A DNA stretch of 64,000 nt from Arachnopeziza araneosa (GCA_003988855.1 QYAI01000006.1:372001-436000); one strand, 5' to 3'. Positions 1 through 12,265 are shown, counted from the first letter of the stretch. The notes: generated by a model from the sequence alone, not told the origin. A program made the numbers and translations.

Positions 1-476
1 TCCTACCACATGGTGGGGACGGAGTGGTCCTTTGAGATGCATCCAGAAGGTTGTCTCGAATGGCCGGCCAGGCTTTTAAACATGAGCCTCGGCAAAAGCC
101 AAAGCACGTGGAAGACGGTCGGGTCACGTGTACTAAAGATGGAGTTTCATGCTTCTCAGGACTTGGGACATGGAAATAAAATGGATAGTCAACTAAATGA
201 ACATGCAACACTTGCAGCCCACTCTGTCCCACCACATTCTCTCTAACCTCATTTTGGTCCAAACCAGGCAAGTGGGGTGGTACAAAGCCCCACCATCTCT
301 TTTGTTTCCTCACGCCTATTACTAACAATCTCACGTAGCTCAAAATATGAAAGCCATCTGAATTCCTGCATCACAAACTGTGCGCGGTCCATCTGTGCAC
401 CAACACCTACCTAAAACCAGCTCTACGTAACTACTCCAGCAAGCCTCCATCTTCTTTCAGATCAGCATCAGCCACC
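1..476. other. Upstream region of the SMP-30 gene, no gene seen
   Basis: No convincing coding frame. Two CACGTG boxes lie at 105-110 and 125-130, about 350 bases before the first start codon. The stretch just before that start is pyrimidine-rich and ends in a CCACC context, typical of a fungal 5' leader. Confidence 0.5.
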
Positions 477-1643
477 ATGACAACCTCTCAAGTCCCATCC
501 ATCTCCGGCGGCTCAGCATGGCACAAATCCCCGCAAGGAAAGATGATTCTCGGAGAGAGTCCTCTGTACCGCTCTTCAGACAACACACTTCACTGGGTTG
601 ATTGCCTCAAAGTGCCTCCAGAGCTCCACATTCTCACCATCTCCACCGGCTCTGTCCGAATTCTCCCACTCACGGAAAGCGTCTCTGTGATCCACTTCCG
701 AGCCGGACACAAAACCGGTTACATCTGTGCTTACTACGCGGGAATTGCGTTCCTAGACGAGGAGACTGGAAAGCTAGAGGTGTTGAAAGAGATTATCCCA
801 GATGAGGAGAGAGGGCAGAGGCGGTTTAATGATGGCGGCGTGGATTCGAAAGGTAGGTTTTGGGCGGCGGAGATTGATATCCCGGCGCTGAGGTTTGGAG
901 CGGGGAAGTTGCCGAGTAGTTATGGCAGCGGGAAGGGGAGGCTGTGGAGATATGATCCGGATGGGAGTTTGAGAAAGGTGGAATTAGGAGACAATGAGTT
1001 TGGAGTCGTTTGTGGGAATGGGGTGAAGTGGAGTTTGGATGATAAAATTTGTGAGTCCTTCGCATATTCCCGTGGTACTCAACAGGGTAAACAAGCTAAT
1101 AAGGTATCAACAGTCTACCTGAATGATTCGGTTGATCAAAAGACATACGCTTTGGATTTTGACCTCGAGAGTGGGACCTTGAGTAACCGGAGAGTGCTTA
1201 TTGATTTCACAGGCTCAGAAGGTGAACCGGATGGAATGGTCATGGAGTAAGTCTTCACATCTGAACAAGATCAGCTCATAAAAAAACAAGCTAACAATAT
1301 CCCCAGCAAAGAAGGAAATCTCTGGATGTCAGTCTACGGTACCAATCGCCTGAGTAAGTGCTTCCTGAATATGCATCCCTAGGTAGATGACATCTCGGTG
1401 AAACAGCGCTGATCAAGAACAGTGCAATTCGACGCCCAAGGCACAAAACTCAAAGAGATAGTCTTCCCTGGGAAGAAACTAACGTGTCCTACCTGGGGTG
1501 GTGAAGATTTCAATACGCTATTCATCACCTCGGCCAGTGATGGGAGTCCGGAGGTAGAAGGAGGAGATGAGGGAGGGCAGGTGTTTTCTTATAAAGTCGA
1601 GGAAGGTCAAGGGGGAAGTCCGAAGTTTGAGTTTGCTGGTTGA
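477..1643 (+). CDS. SMP-30/gluconolactonase-like protein
   Basis: Six-bladed beta-propeller lactonase family (SMP-30/gluconolaconase/LRE), expected to hydrolyse sugar lactones or related esters with a divalent metal. Exons are 477-1050, 1114-1246, 1307-1353 and 1423-1643, giving 324 residues, the usual family size. The metal and substrate residues of regucalcin are recognisable: the Glu in LGESPLY near residue 24, the Asn in FNDGG, the Asn in CGNGVKW, and the Asp in EPDGM. The start is the first ATG and has a good CCACCATG context. The first intron (63 nt) is a multiple of three and has no stop; I spliced it because removal restores the DDKI-VYLNDS strand typical of the family. The physiological lactone cannot be read from the sequence. 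The gene is convergent with the dynamin gene. Confidence 0.88.
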
Positions 1644-2214
1644 AGCGAGCTCCTAATTTATTATCGTTATAGAGCTGGTAGACTCATGCATTTCAGTGAC
1701 ACGATGGGTTAATATGGAAAGCCCTGTTGAAGTAACAACAAAATCACTAAGCCATGTCAATAACCAAGTCTCAGGACATATTTCTCGTTCATCATGCGCA
1801 AACTCTAAATTACATGTCCCAAGAAGAGGATATCTTTTTTGTGAAATAACAATCCCAATCAATTGGGGACAAGCAGGAAAGTCTACTCATCCCCGAAACA
1901 CACCGACGCCAATCTCCGAGGAGCAGTTCCCATGCGACCGAGATCCCACTAGTACAAGAAAAGAGCGAGAGCTCTCAATAATTTGGGTGGCCGAATAATA
2001 CTGTTATCGTGAAAGTAGAAATAAAATAAAAGGTTCTTGACAAGACGAACTGGTACAGACGATAATGCAGAGCAAGTGGCATTCGGCGAAAGTGATGGCG
2101 ACGATTAAGCCTGCCTGCGATTCGCATTGCTCAAGACTGTCCCTAGGTTTTGAGAACGGAACGCTGGTACGCCTTCAGAAGGCCATATCATTGAGATTAT
2201 CGTCACTGCAGGAC
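1644..2214. other. Intergenic, between convergent genes
   Basis: Holds the 3' ends of the SMP-30 gene and the dynamin gene. Short frames on both strands show no family resemblance. Nothing else seen. Confidence 0.6.
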
Positions 2215-5200
2215 TTAGATCTTGGGCTCATCGTGCATAACCGTATCCATGGCGACTGCTGAAGCTCCGCTGAAAGAAGACGGCGCGCTGAGACCTCCAT
2301 AATCATTGGTCGATTCGGAAGCCTTGGAAGAGTTTATCTGTTTGACGAGTTCATCAAGGCGGGCAGTGAAACCAGAAAGCTTTTCCTTTTCCAATTTCAG
2401 TTCTCTGCGTTTGCGACCAATCGTGTCGTCTTCCTCCATCAAACTGCGACAGATTTCCTCACCTAGAGATATTTAGTAAAGTTTCTTATAAAGGAGGAGA
2501 ATGAAAACTTACCATTCTGAGAAGAAGTAATCTCGAGCTTCGTTTCCAGATGATAGAAAATCTGCTCCTTGATCCGTCGGAAGAGCTTTCCATTGACACT
2601 CAAACAGACACTATCCACAAATCGTAGACCAGCTGTGATGTAGTACGCCCGAAGGTAGGCAGCAACGCCAATTTCAAGATCAAATTTATCTTTTCCTAGC
2701 GCTTCATCCTTTACTTCTGAAATGAGTTTGTCCATAGCTCGTTTCTTCTCCTCAGGTTTGAGATCTGCAGGGAGGCTCTTCCTCAGGTTCAGCCGCATTT
2801 GCCTTTCTACAAACGCTCTAGCTCGGGCTGTTCTTCGGACCCGCGTTAGACTATAGAGCTCTTTGACCTTGTTATCCGCAACTGCGGGGTGGTTGACAGT
2901 GAAGAGTTGGTACGTTTCCATACGGCAAAGTTCGACGAGGCTAATTCGTTGGTCGGTCTCGAGCTCGTCGAGAAACTCGTCTAAAAAGCGAGTGGCTTTT
3001 CTGAAAAGCTCTGTTTGCTCGTATTCTCCTAAGTTCTTTCTTAAAAGTTGATGTAACTGCTGACGAACCAATGAGAAAACTAAACGCATGAAAACTCCGA
3101 CAGCCTCACCCCACGGCTTCGTACTCTTCATACAGAGACTATTATAGGTTTCTGGAGTAACTATTTCTGGAAGGCCGGGGCAAATGTTGGTAGCAATCGT
3201 CTCCTGGATACCTGGGATACTGATAAAACCTTTGTTTCGATTGGCCAGATGAGCATAAGGCGTGTTCGAGAATGGATTTGGCCGGCCATAATCCCGAAGT
3301 GGGGTTAAGGGGGGAGGTGGCATGGCCTCATTCTTCACAGCACGAGGACCTTGAGACTGGAAAGACCTATTTTGATACTCGGGCGTCGCACTGGTTCTAA
3401 ATCTTCCAGGCGAGGGAAGATCTACCGGCCCACCTGGACGCTTCCGACTATTTTCAGGGGAACCCGGAGCTGAAATATCATCATCATCATCACTAGTAAT
3501 CTCAATAAAATTGTTGGCGATTGATGCATTCCTGTCGGATTCGTGTGTGAGTGTAATCGTCGGCTTCATATACAAGATGAGATCTCTAAAGGCCTCTCCG
3601 ATGCCTGACCAACCCTTTTGGAATCCAGTATTCTTAGTTGAAGAGTCACCTTTCATCAAACACTTTACATCATTACTGAATTCGGAAAGATGCTTCATGA
3701 CAAGATTCCGGACATCCGAATGTGGGAGATCCGGGCATTGTTTGATAAGGTCATCGACCTCTTGAGATCTTCTTCCAACTCTCTCCATGATAGTCGGAAG
3801 GCTACACATACACCGTCAAGTTAGAGAGCATGCTGATTCCAGAGTAAAAGTTTACATACGTTTTGATAATCTGTCTTGCAAGTTCTTTGGAAAGAAATTC
3901 TTGGATTGCTGTAGTTCCGCATCTGTCAAGGAACTCACTCCAATCTCCCTGCCATAGATAGTTATCATCAAAAAACTCCTTCTCGGCGGTTCGTGCTTGC
4001 GCGTGATATGTTGCATCTTCGAAATTCTGATTCTCTCCAGGCTGCTTCGTCACGAAATATCCTACAAGGTGTGAGAATTTTCACAATGCGAGTTTCTAAA
4101 TGCTAGGAGTGTGAAAATCTACTTACCGTGCTTCACGACGTGAGATTGCCCCTTCAGAATCTTTTCATACTCAACATGACGAGCGGCAACGTGGTCAGGG
4201 TTTGTAAGCACTCCGACACATCGGTCATAAGCCTTGCAGTCCTGAATCACTTTCCCTGTACTTGAATTGCTCGGATCTGTCTTCATAGCTAAAGTCCAAA
4301 TAATCAAAGCATTTGGGCGTCTGATGTATTTAATGGCAAGATTCTCGATAACGTTTGCCAGATATTGGTCCCTGGGGTCCTGGTGACATATTCAAGTCAG
4401 TACACTTTGTTTGTATATTTTAGTGAGCAGTACTGAGTGCCCGAGGGTGTGAACACTTATTGAGGTAAAAGTTGCCCCCAAAGGAGCACAAACGAAGTTG
4501 AAACTTACAGAAGCAACTCGAAAGACTCCAGGCAGGTCGTAAAAAGATAAAGCAGGGAGTCCAGGTCCAGAAATACCAATAGCAATACAATTTGGTGAAA
4601 ATTTTGCTTCGGTATTCTCACGTTCATATTGATAATCACCTCTTGCTCGGGCGCCTGTCTGTGGGATGAACAAAGCATGACTTATGTCATGATTGAGCAG
4701 AGCAATCTGGGCCCATCGAATGTTCTCTTCAAGTTCTGTAGGGTTGAAGATCGTGTTGAACTGCTTGACGACAAGACTCTGCTTAGCCCATGGTGGAAAT
4801 GGATCTGTTTTCGTGGCTCTAAGAGTTTTACCTCGAGGATCTTGATAGCAGTAGTTTTGTTGAAGTGAGATTTTACAGCCTAAGTATGGCGAGTTAGCAT
4901 TTTTAGCGCTCATTCAATCTTAAAAGTACACATGTCCATAACTCATGAATCAAACTGAGTGGACGAGGGAAACTGGTGCTGTGTGGGGTTTCTTACTCCA
5001 TATGTTTGCTGGTGACGTTGTAATATTCGCTGGACACTTGGTACAAATACCCTGGTCTCTTGGTAGGCGAACTTCAGTTAGAGCGCTCATCAACGAAGAT
5101 TTTCCTGCACTCTGGTCGCCCACCAGAACAAGCTCCGGAAGTTGTACGGTATCTTCCAGGCCAAAGTTTCGGAGATCGTTAATAGCATCGACAAGCAACT

Positions 5201-5534
5201 TGACATCACGGCCAACGAATTCGAGACCTTGAGGAACAACTAGTGGGGGTGTCATTTCGCCTTGTCTGTGATGTATGACGGATGCAGGGACTCGTGATGT
5301 CCGAACTGATAGAGAAGCAGAGCGACGATGTTGCTCAATCACTTCGTACTCGTTTTCGTAGATAGGAAGTCCGTGTTCGTGACTGAACGAGGCCTCGGTC
5401 GATTCTTCAAAATCGTCAGAAAGATCGGTCAAATCGATCTCTTGTTTTGGTGTGGCTAGATTGAAAGAGGGATCTGGAGATATCAACCCAGCTGAAGCTG
5501 TCGTCAACTCACGTTTGGCGCGTCTAGCAGCCAT
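2215..5534 (-). CDS. Mx/dynamin-like large GTPase
   Basis: Membrane-remodelling GTPase of the fungal Mx-like dynamin group. Exons on the minus strand are 5534-4997, 4879-4509, 4379-4127, 4061-3860, 3801-2513 and 2462-2215, giving 966 residues. G1 is GDQSAGKSS (139-147), G2 the Thr in ICTKCP, G3 DLPG (294-297), and G4 reads TNPD (362-365) where the family normally has TKxD. A middle/stalk region follows, containing a low-complexity insert rich in acidic and basic residues around 540-640. The GTPase effector domain lies at the end and spans the last intron (EEICRSLMEEDDTIGRKR). The N-terminal 120 residues are variable and probably disordered. No membrane segment or PH domain is seen. The start is the first true ATG in frame. 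Function beyond GTP-driven assembly on membranes is inference; mitochondrial or peroxisomal fission and Mx-like roles are all possible. Confidence 0.9.
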
Positions 5535-6986
5535 CACGTAGGTATTTCTAGCTATGGGGTATTGGGGAATCAAAGGTGATGTAGATCTAAAGAGAGGAAA
5601 TTAGAACAAAAAGAACATTCCAGTAAATGGCCTACGCATCTAAGGATATAATGGACGTGGCTGAATGAAAGAATGAAATCGAATGGTGAAGACGATGAAA
5701 AAGAGTACTCACCCAAGGCTTGCAGTTCGGCCTTTCAGCTGAAGCTGCACAATGAGTACAGCTAGAGCCTTTACAGTGAACTACTAGTGCTTTTTGGTGC
5801 AGTCAGCTCCAAGAAGAGAGCAATGAGTAAGAGCAGGAAGGTTGCAAAGACAAAAAGCAAGGGTGGTGGGGGTGGTGGATTGGTTGTAGTTGATCAAGTT
5901 GAGATCAGCTGAAGGTGGTGCTTGAAGTGTTATGTAGGCAGTGGTGAATTTTAAATGAAGGCTGGATGGCTCAGGTTGGTGGAGTTGATGATGGTCATAC
6001 AAACCGCTCTGGAGATGTAATCTCGAAAGTGAACACGAGAAGGTACCGATTGAATGTGACAGTAGGCTTTAACAGGCAAGGCGACGCAGAAGTGACAACT
6101 AAGCTTTTCTGGTAGAGGCTGGCTTCTTTACTTGTATTGCCTCCTATTGCCAAGGAGACTCGACATTGAGCAAACGGATTACGATAAATGCACTCTGCTT
6201 TATCCCCATGCCTCGTTCCTTGCCCGATAGGACGCCCACGCAACATGCATTCACTTCAGGCATAGTGTATTACAAAGTGGGAGCCAATAGCCAATTGGAA
6301 AATGGGTTTCAGCTCCCAGCTGAAGTTTTTGCCTGGCGATCGGAAGTGTGGAGGTTGGGATGTTTGAGGGTGCTCTCAGGCTCTCCTGGAACCGAACATG
6401 TCAAGATAGAATTTGGCGGGTGACCGCACCAAAACAACATCTTGAGCGGTGCAGAAGCTGGAGAAAAGGCAACGGCAATTAACAGTTGACTAAATATGCA
6501 AGGCCTGCAGAGAAACAAGCGGTGTGTCAGGGGCTGCAGCCACCACGGAACGCTCAGGAAGCTCAGGTTGAGCAAGCATTCACAAGCGTGAACCGTCAAC
6601 ACAGCCAATTTTGTATGGCAGAGCCGTGAGCAACTGTGCAAGACTTCACAGCACCACGCAACGGAAGAAATTCGACCATCCCGGGTCAGGCCTGAGATCC
6701 TGGCGGGTCCTAGATGAAGCGTCACATCTTTTCAATCGGGATTTACCTGAATATCGTAAGAAACGGAAAAGAAGCTGATAATAGAGATGATGGATGAAAT
6801 CTGAAGACTGTTCATGGAAGCACTTCAGTCTGCCTCCCACGTGATGACCCCACAGGCTGGTGACCCCGGTCGAAAAGGAGCGGCCGCTTCGCACTGCAGT
6901 GCCGCTGCATCTGGAAGTCTACGAGGTCTGTCTGGCCTTTACTTACAATCCCATCACAATCCGTCTCTATTCCATATCTCCTAAAG
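5535..6986. other. Divergent promoter region of dynamin and GMPPA genes
   Basis: No gene seen. On the minus strand a GTGAGT donor at 5711 and a TTTAG acceptor ending at 5587 could delimit a 5'-UTR intron of the dynamin gene. A CACGTG box at 6838-6843 lies about 145 bases before the GMPPA start. A G/T-rich stretch runs from about 5860 to 5890. Confidence 0.5.
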
Positions 6987-8478
6987 ATGTCTTTACAGAT
7001 CCCTCACAGAGACAAGGTCAATAGCTCGGGCGCCTCCACAAAAGCCGTCATTCTGGTGAGATGAGCAGAGCATCCTTTAAAGCATTCGATTATTGACAAG
7101 GGCCGAACAGGTCGGTGGCCCCTCCAGAGGAACTCGATTTAGACCATTGTCATTAGATCTTCCAAAGGCAAGCAAACCTTGACCATCAAGCAATTCAAAT
7201 ACAAGCCCAGCACCTAACACTATCGTATAGCCTCTATTCGAAGTCGCTGGCCATCCCATCATATGGCACTGTCTCACCGCCATCGCGAAAGTCCCCCATA
7301 TCCAAGAAGTATGTATGATCGGATACTATGACGAATCTGTCTTCCGGGATTTTATAAAGGATGCTTTGAAGGAGTTTCTCCAAATCAAGATCGTATACCT
7401 ACGAGAATACCAGGCTCTAGGAACAGCTGGAGGACTCTACCATTTCCGAGACGCTATCCTTAAAGGCAGACCCGAGCGCTTCTTCGTCCTTAACGCAGAT
7501 GTATGCTGCTCATTCCCACTGAATGACATGCTCAAGCTCTTTGAAGATAAAGATGCAGAAGCTGTTATTCTTGGAACAAGGGTCAGTGAAGATGCTGCCA
7601 GCAACTTTGGCTGCATTGTATCAGATGCACATACTCGCCGAGTTCTGCATTACGTTGAAAAGCCCGAGTCACACATCTCCAATCTCATTAATTGTGGTGT
7701 CTATTTATTCGCTACCGAATGCATTTTCCCCTCAATTCGAAGTGCGATCAAAAAACGAACCGATCGACCTCGTTTGGTCTCGTATCCTTCTTCTGAGAAC
7801 CTCGAATCTTCTTACTATCAAGACGATGATGACGAGGAAAAGAAGAACGAGGTGCTCCGGTTGGAGCAGGATATTCTGAGTGACTTGGCGGATAGCAAAC
7901 AGTTTTTCGTCTACGAGACAAAGGACTTTTGGAGACAGATCAAAACTGCTGGTTCGGCTGTTCCTGCTAATGCCTTGTACTTGCAAAAGGCATGGCAATC
8001 TAGATCCAAGGAATTAGCGAAACCTTCAGCGAATATTCTGCCACCAGTTTTCATCCATCCTACGGCGCATGTCGACCCTTCAGCGAAATTAGGCCCGAAC
8101 GTTTCGATTGGTCCTCGTGTCACGGTTGGTGCTGGTGTTAGAATAAAGGAATCAATCGTACTAGAAGATGTCGAGATAAAGCACGACGCCTGCATCTTAT
8201 ACTCAATTATTGGATGGAGCGGCAGAGTAGGTGCATGGGCTCGTGTTGAAGGCACGCCCACACCCGTCAACAGCCATACTACCAGTATTGTGAAGAACGG
8301 AGTCAAGGTCCAGAGCATTACTATTCTTGGAAAAGAGTGTGGCGTTGGTGATGAGGTTAGAGTGCAGAACTGTATTTGCTTGCCTTTCAAGGAGTTGAAG
8401 AGGGTAAGACCAATGTCTTCCGATCTACTCAAATATTGCTAACGCAAATAGGATGTTGCCAATGAGGTAATCATGTAG
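6987..8478 (+). CDS. GMPPA: Mannose-1-phosphate guanylyltransferase, alpha-type subunit
   Basis: Regulatory-type subunit of GDP-mannose pyrophosphorylase, which makes GDP-mannose for cytosolic and ER glycosylation and cell-wall mannan. Exons are 6987-7055, 7111-7167, 7231-8403 and 8452-8478, giving 441 residues. The N-terminal nucleotidyltransferase signature GGPSRGTRFRPLS spans the first splice junction. GTAGGLYHFRD and FFVLNADVC follow, and then hexapeptide (left-handed beta-helix) repeats from about 290 (IHPTAHVDPSAKLGPNVSIG). The C-terminus, KELKRDVANEVIM, is built by the last short exon. An insert with many acidic residues at about 210-235 and the relaxed G-x-x-x-G-T-R loop favour GMPPA over the catalytic GMPPB. 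Intron 2 is a GC-AG intron (AAG|GCAAGC). Confidence 0.93.
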
Positions 8479-8969
8479 ACAGGCAGATGATTTCCCAAGG
8501 CATTTGATCGTCATTGATTATTAGCGTCGCGAATTAGCATCTTGAGGCGAAATAATCCTCAAAATAAAAGTTTTGCCTACCAGCTTTTATTTTATCAAAC
8601 TGCCGATACAAACTTTTCTATTCCTCCCTTATCAGTAAAGTAAATTCAGGAAAGTGGCTTTAGCCGCCGATCTCACCGTGTTTCGGCGTCCTCGTACCTG
8701 CAATAGAGCCTTCTATCACCGAAGCTGACAAATAATTATCTAAACTTTCAATTATGCGCTGTGTTCTAACCCCGAATCTTGTTGGGATCAGTTCTATACG
8801 GCTTCAAAAGCTCTTCCACATGGTCCATCTGCTTTTCTTCGTCATGGCTTAACTCCGACGTGACATCATGTTGGATGATGTATGGATATAAGACCATCTT
8901 CAACGCCACTACTCCCTTGAACGTTTATTCTCTTCAACACAACTTCATCTGAGCTTTTGATTAACTAAG
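8479..8969. other. Intergenic, upstream of ene-reductase
   Basis: No gene seen. Contains the tail of the GMPPA transcript and the promoter of the ene-reductase gene. Confidence 0.55.
8884..8892 (+). promoter_or_regulatory. Possible TATA element of the ene-reductase gene
   Basis: GGATATAAG lies about 80 bases before the start codon at 8970, with a CAACACAAC-rich leader after it. Position and sequence fit a core promoter; not proven. Confidence 0.35.
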
Positions 8970-10617
8970 ATGTCTACTCACCACGGTGTTCCCCAGAAGC
9001 ATGGCGAAACTGAAAGCAAACCTGGTATGCCTAACAAAGGTGCTGAAGGCGTAAGTTTCATCCCACTTCTCATTCCATACACCAAATAGAAGATGCATGT
9101 TACTTGATGCTATTTGAAAACGAAAAAATCCAAAGTTCTCTTGTCATTTTCAAAGCATTCGATTCTGAGGCAAAGTATTGTGGACGCTCACTAACGACAA
9201 TTAGATTTCCTATTTCACACCAGCTCAAATTCCACCCAGTGGGACAGCTTCAGATCCCCAGCCTAACAACAAACCCATCCCACAAGTGTTTACTCCCTTG
9301 AAAATCCGCTCCCTCGAGCTCCAAAACCGTGTTATGCTCTCTCCCCTCTGCCAGTATTCCGCAGTTGACGGTCATCACACTGCTTGGCATTTTGCTCATC
9401 TTGGAGGTATTATCTCAAGGGGTCCTGGTCTTTCCTTTATTGAGGCTACTGCTGTCGTCCCCGAGGGGCGCATCACTCCTGAAGACTCTGGAATTTGGTC
9501 CGATGATCATATCAATGGTGAATGGGGCCTCAAGAAGATTGTTGAATTTGCACACTCTCAAGGCCAAAAGATCGGTATCCAACTAGCCCATGCTGGCAGA
9601 AAAGCAAGCACGGTTGCCCCATGTAAGATTTATTCTCATATGTACTAAATTGCTAACCTTTACTGTCAAAGCCCCGGAGCTTGGCAGCTGCTAGGGGCGG
9701 TACATTTTTACTTTTTTGTGTCTCCGCTCATGAAACAGTTCCCAAGCTCTGAAGTCCCGAAAGAAACTCCAAGTATATACGGTGCTAATTCAATGATAGG
9801 GTTGAGTTTTGGTGCTGTGGCAACCGAGGATGTGAATGGCTGGCCGACGAAGGTGAAGGCGCCAAGCGCCGTACCTTACAATGAGGACCATGCTATGCCT
9901 ACGGCTTTAACTCTTGAAGAGATTGAGGATTTGAAAAAGAACTGGGTAGCAGCCGTGAAGCGCGCTGTTGAAGCTGGATTTGACGTCATTGAAATCCATA
10001 ATGCCCATGGTTATCTATTGCATCAGTTCGTCTCACCTGCCAGCAACAAGCGAACAGATCAATACGGAGGTAGTTTCGAGAACAGAGTTAGACTTACCCT
10101 TGAAATCACCGAATTGACGAGGAAGGCGATGCCAGACTCAATGCCATTATTCTTGAGGCTGTCAGCAACTGATTGGCTCGATCATCAGGGCTACGAAGGC
10201 GAGAGCTGGACTCTTGACGACTCAGTCAAACTTGCTCCTCTCCTCGCAGAGCGCGGCGTCGATCTCCTTGACGTCTCATCTGCCGGGAATCACCCAAAAC
10301 AAAAGATCATCTCAGGACCTGGGTACCAAGCCCCGTTTGCGAAGAAGATTAAGGCTGCGGTAGGTGATAAGATGTTGGTGGGTACCGTGGGTACGATTAC
10401 CTCGGGAAAACAGGCAGAAGCAATATTGACAGGGAAGGGAGATGAAAATGTGTCTAAAGGAGAGCAGGAGTTGGATTTGGTGATTGTAGGAAGGATGTTC
10501 CAGAAGGATCCGGGTTTGGTTTGGACTTGGGCGGAAGAGTTAGGGACGCAAATTAATGTTGCGAATCAAATTCGATGGGGTTTCGGGGGGCGGCCTGGAG
10601 CTCCGAAGCAGAAGTAG
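8970..10617 (+). CDS. Old yellow enzyme, YqjM-like NADH:flavin oxidoreductase
   Basis: FMN-dependent ene-reductase that reduces activated C=C bonds of enones. Exons are 8970-9050, 9205-9622 and 9800-10617, giving 438 residues. The barrel begins at FTPLKIRSLELQNRVMLSPLCQYS. GIQLAHAGRKAS, HNAHGYLLHQFVSPASNKR (near 232) and YGGSFENR are the FMN/substrate-binding landmarks, and GTVGTITSGKQAE with VIVGRMFQKDP forms the phosphate site. The Cys in SPLCQYS near residue 67 is the residue that tunes flavin redox in YqjM-type enzymes. A 177-nt intron (9623-9799) was chosen because it alone restores the conserved AP-W-LSFGAVATEDVNGWP stretch. The first exon encodes a short hydrophilic extension found in fungal homologues. 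Confidence 0.93.
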
Positions 10618-10966
10618 AAGCGGAGAGTTGAGCAAACTTGAATGTAGCAGAATCCAGTCCTTCTAATTCAAGTTAACGCCTCTTTACCCTACAATTCTGG
10701 ATCTTGATTTCCTTGCAAGTTTAATCAAGTCAACCAATAATTGGAAACGAGAACGGGAAATTTTGGAATACAATCTAGGTTTTTATCTGAGAACTAAACA
10801 TCGAGATTGAGGGTTCATACTCTTAGAGTTTGGGAAATTAGCATCTGGCTATTCATTAAAACTCATAATTAACTAACAAAACTCTCTATAAGCCACTCAA
10901 ATATCTCAAATTCTATCAATCATCTATTTTTTCCATCTATTTCTTCCTCGTCAAACAGATTTCAAC
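10618..10966. other. Intergenic between convergent genes
   Basis: AT-rich 3' flank between the ene-reductase and the transporter. Nothing else seen. Confidence 0.6.
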
Positions 10967-12265
10967 CTAGAATTCCTTTCCTGGCCACAAAATATGTCTC
11001 TTCCACACAGCCCTCACATGAGAGGCGCCAACAAATAACCAAACTACAACCAACAAGATCGTCATGGCGCTTCCCACCCACAACACGCCCTGACTCTCGA
11101 GCGCACGACCAATCTGAATGGTACAGATTGTAAACCCTACGTTAGGAAAGACAAATGCCCACCACACCAGATGAAAGCCCATGCCTGGCTTTATCAAGGC
11201 ACCATGCAGCACGCTGACCAAACTGATGCTGAAGAACCAGAATGCCGTCGCCCAGAGGAAGAGTGCCGCGGAGAGGGCTATGATGCGGAATACATCCGGG
11301 ATGATGGCTGGGTTGGAGATGGATGTGATGCTCGTGTATGATGGGTAGATGGTGGCTAGATCAGAGGAGATGCCTAGGAGGGCAAGGCCTGTGAAGGATG
11401 GGGGGCCGACAGCTATGAACATCCCCGGTCGAGTATCTGGACTTGGGAGACCGCTCGTCATGAGCCGGGCTAGGTAAGGACCGTACATAAAGGTAGAGAT
11501 GAGCATTCCGAGTCCTTGGAAGCTTATTCCTGCAACTAGGATGGGGAGAGCTTGAGTAGGGGGTTGAGATTTACCCGTCAATGAAGCGAGAGTGCCGCTC
11601 AGCATGATTGGGAAGATGGGGAGAATCCACTGGGGCGTCATGGATTGGATAGTGAAGGGTTTGCCGGTGAAGAGGAAGAAGTATTGTCCTACCGCTACCA
11701 TGAAAGTAACGGCTGTGTAGATCCAAAACAGAATTCGTAGAGTGTCGAGCAGCCATGGCCCACATTTGGGAGCACCTCGTAGTTGGATATTGGAGAGTAT
11801 GTTGGAGATGGAGATGAAGAAGGTTGGAAGGAAGAGAGACTCTGTGGGGTGTGAAAGGCATTTACGCATGGTGTGAGGGAAGAGCGTGAAGCGGGTGATG
11901 AGCAAGCCAGTAAAGAGGAGGAAGAGGACGATGTCAAGGATATACACTATATCGCCGAGAACTGCCAGGCCGCGGAACTGATGTGGTGTTTGAGAGAGCA
12001 GGAGAGCGATCCCGCCTGTTGACATCGTGCATGTATACCATGCTAATGTGAATGTTTTTAGTCTTTCTCGAACGCTGATATTTCCATCGTATATGTCGTT
12101 ATTTGTTTGCGAAGAGGGCAGCCGGTCATCTAAAGAGGTTTTTGATTGCTGACGAAAAGGTAATTGTCCTTCAATTGTGCTTGCGGACTGCCTTCTCCTG
12201 GATTGTAGGCTTGGTGCTTTGCTCGTGAGCTGCCCATCGGGCCAGGATTGCGTCTCTGCTGCCAT
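10967..12265 (-). CDS. TDT/SLAC1-family transporter (malic acid or sulfite type)
   Basis: Single-exon, 432-residue integral membrane protein of the voltage-dependent anion channel/tellurite-resistance-dicarboxylate transporter family, which includes yeast Ssu1 and fission yeast Mae1. About ten hydrophobic segments can be seen, starting at TFTLAWYTCTMSTGGIALLL (about 80-100), the usual first helix with the family's W-x-x-x-x-M-x-T-G-G pattern. PxFxGxAL appears near residue 300 as VGPPSFTGLALLG. The N-terminal 70 residues are hydrophilic and likely cytosolic. The start is the first ATG in frame. Family length is 350-450, so it is complete. The position of acidic and polar residues does not let me choose between dicarboxylate and sulfite export. 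Confidence 0.88.
   Translation of the reverse strand: MAAETQSWPDGQLTSKAPSLQSRRRQSASTIEGQLPFRQQSKTSLDDRLPSSQTNNDIYDGNISVRERLKTFTLAWYTCTMSTGGIALLLSQTPHQFRGLAVLGDIVYILDIVLFLLFTGLLITRFTLFPHTMRKCLSHPTESLFLPTFFISISNILSNIQLRGAPKCGPWLLDTLRILFWIYTAVTFMVAVGQYFFLFTGKPFTIQSMTPQWILPIFPIMLSGTLASLTGKSQPPTQALPILVAGISFQGLGMLISTFMYGPYLARLMTSGLPSPDTRPGMFIAVGPPSFTGLALLGISSDLATIYPSYTSITSISNPAIIPDVFRIIALSAALFLWATAFWFFSISLVSVLHGALIKPGMGFHLVWWAFVFPNVGFTICTIQIGRALESQGVLWVGSAMTILLVVVWLFVGASHVRAVWKRHILWPGKEF

Noticed and set aside
9718..9799. Reading the open stretch before the third exon of the ene-reductase as coding
   Set aside because: It inserts an unrelated stretch into the barrel; treating 9623-9799 as one intron restores the conserved sequence exactly.
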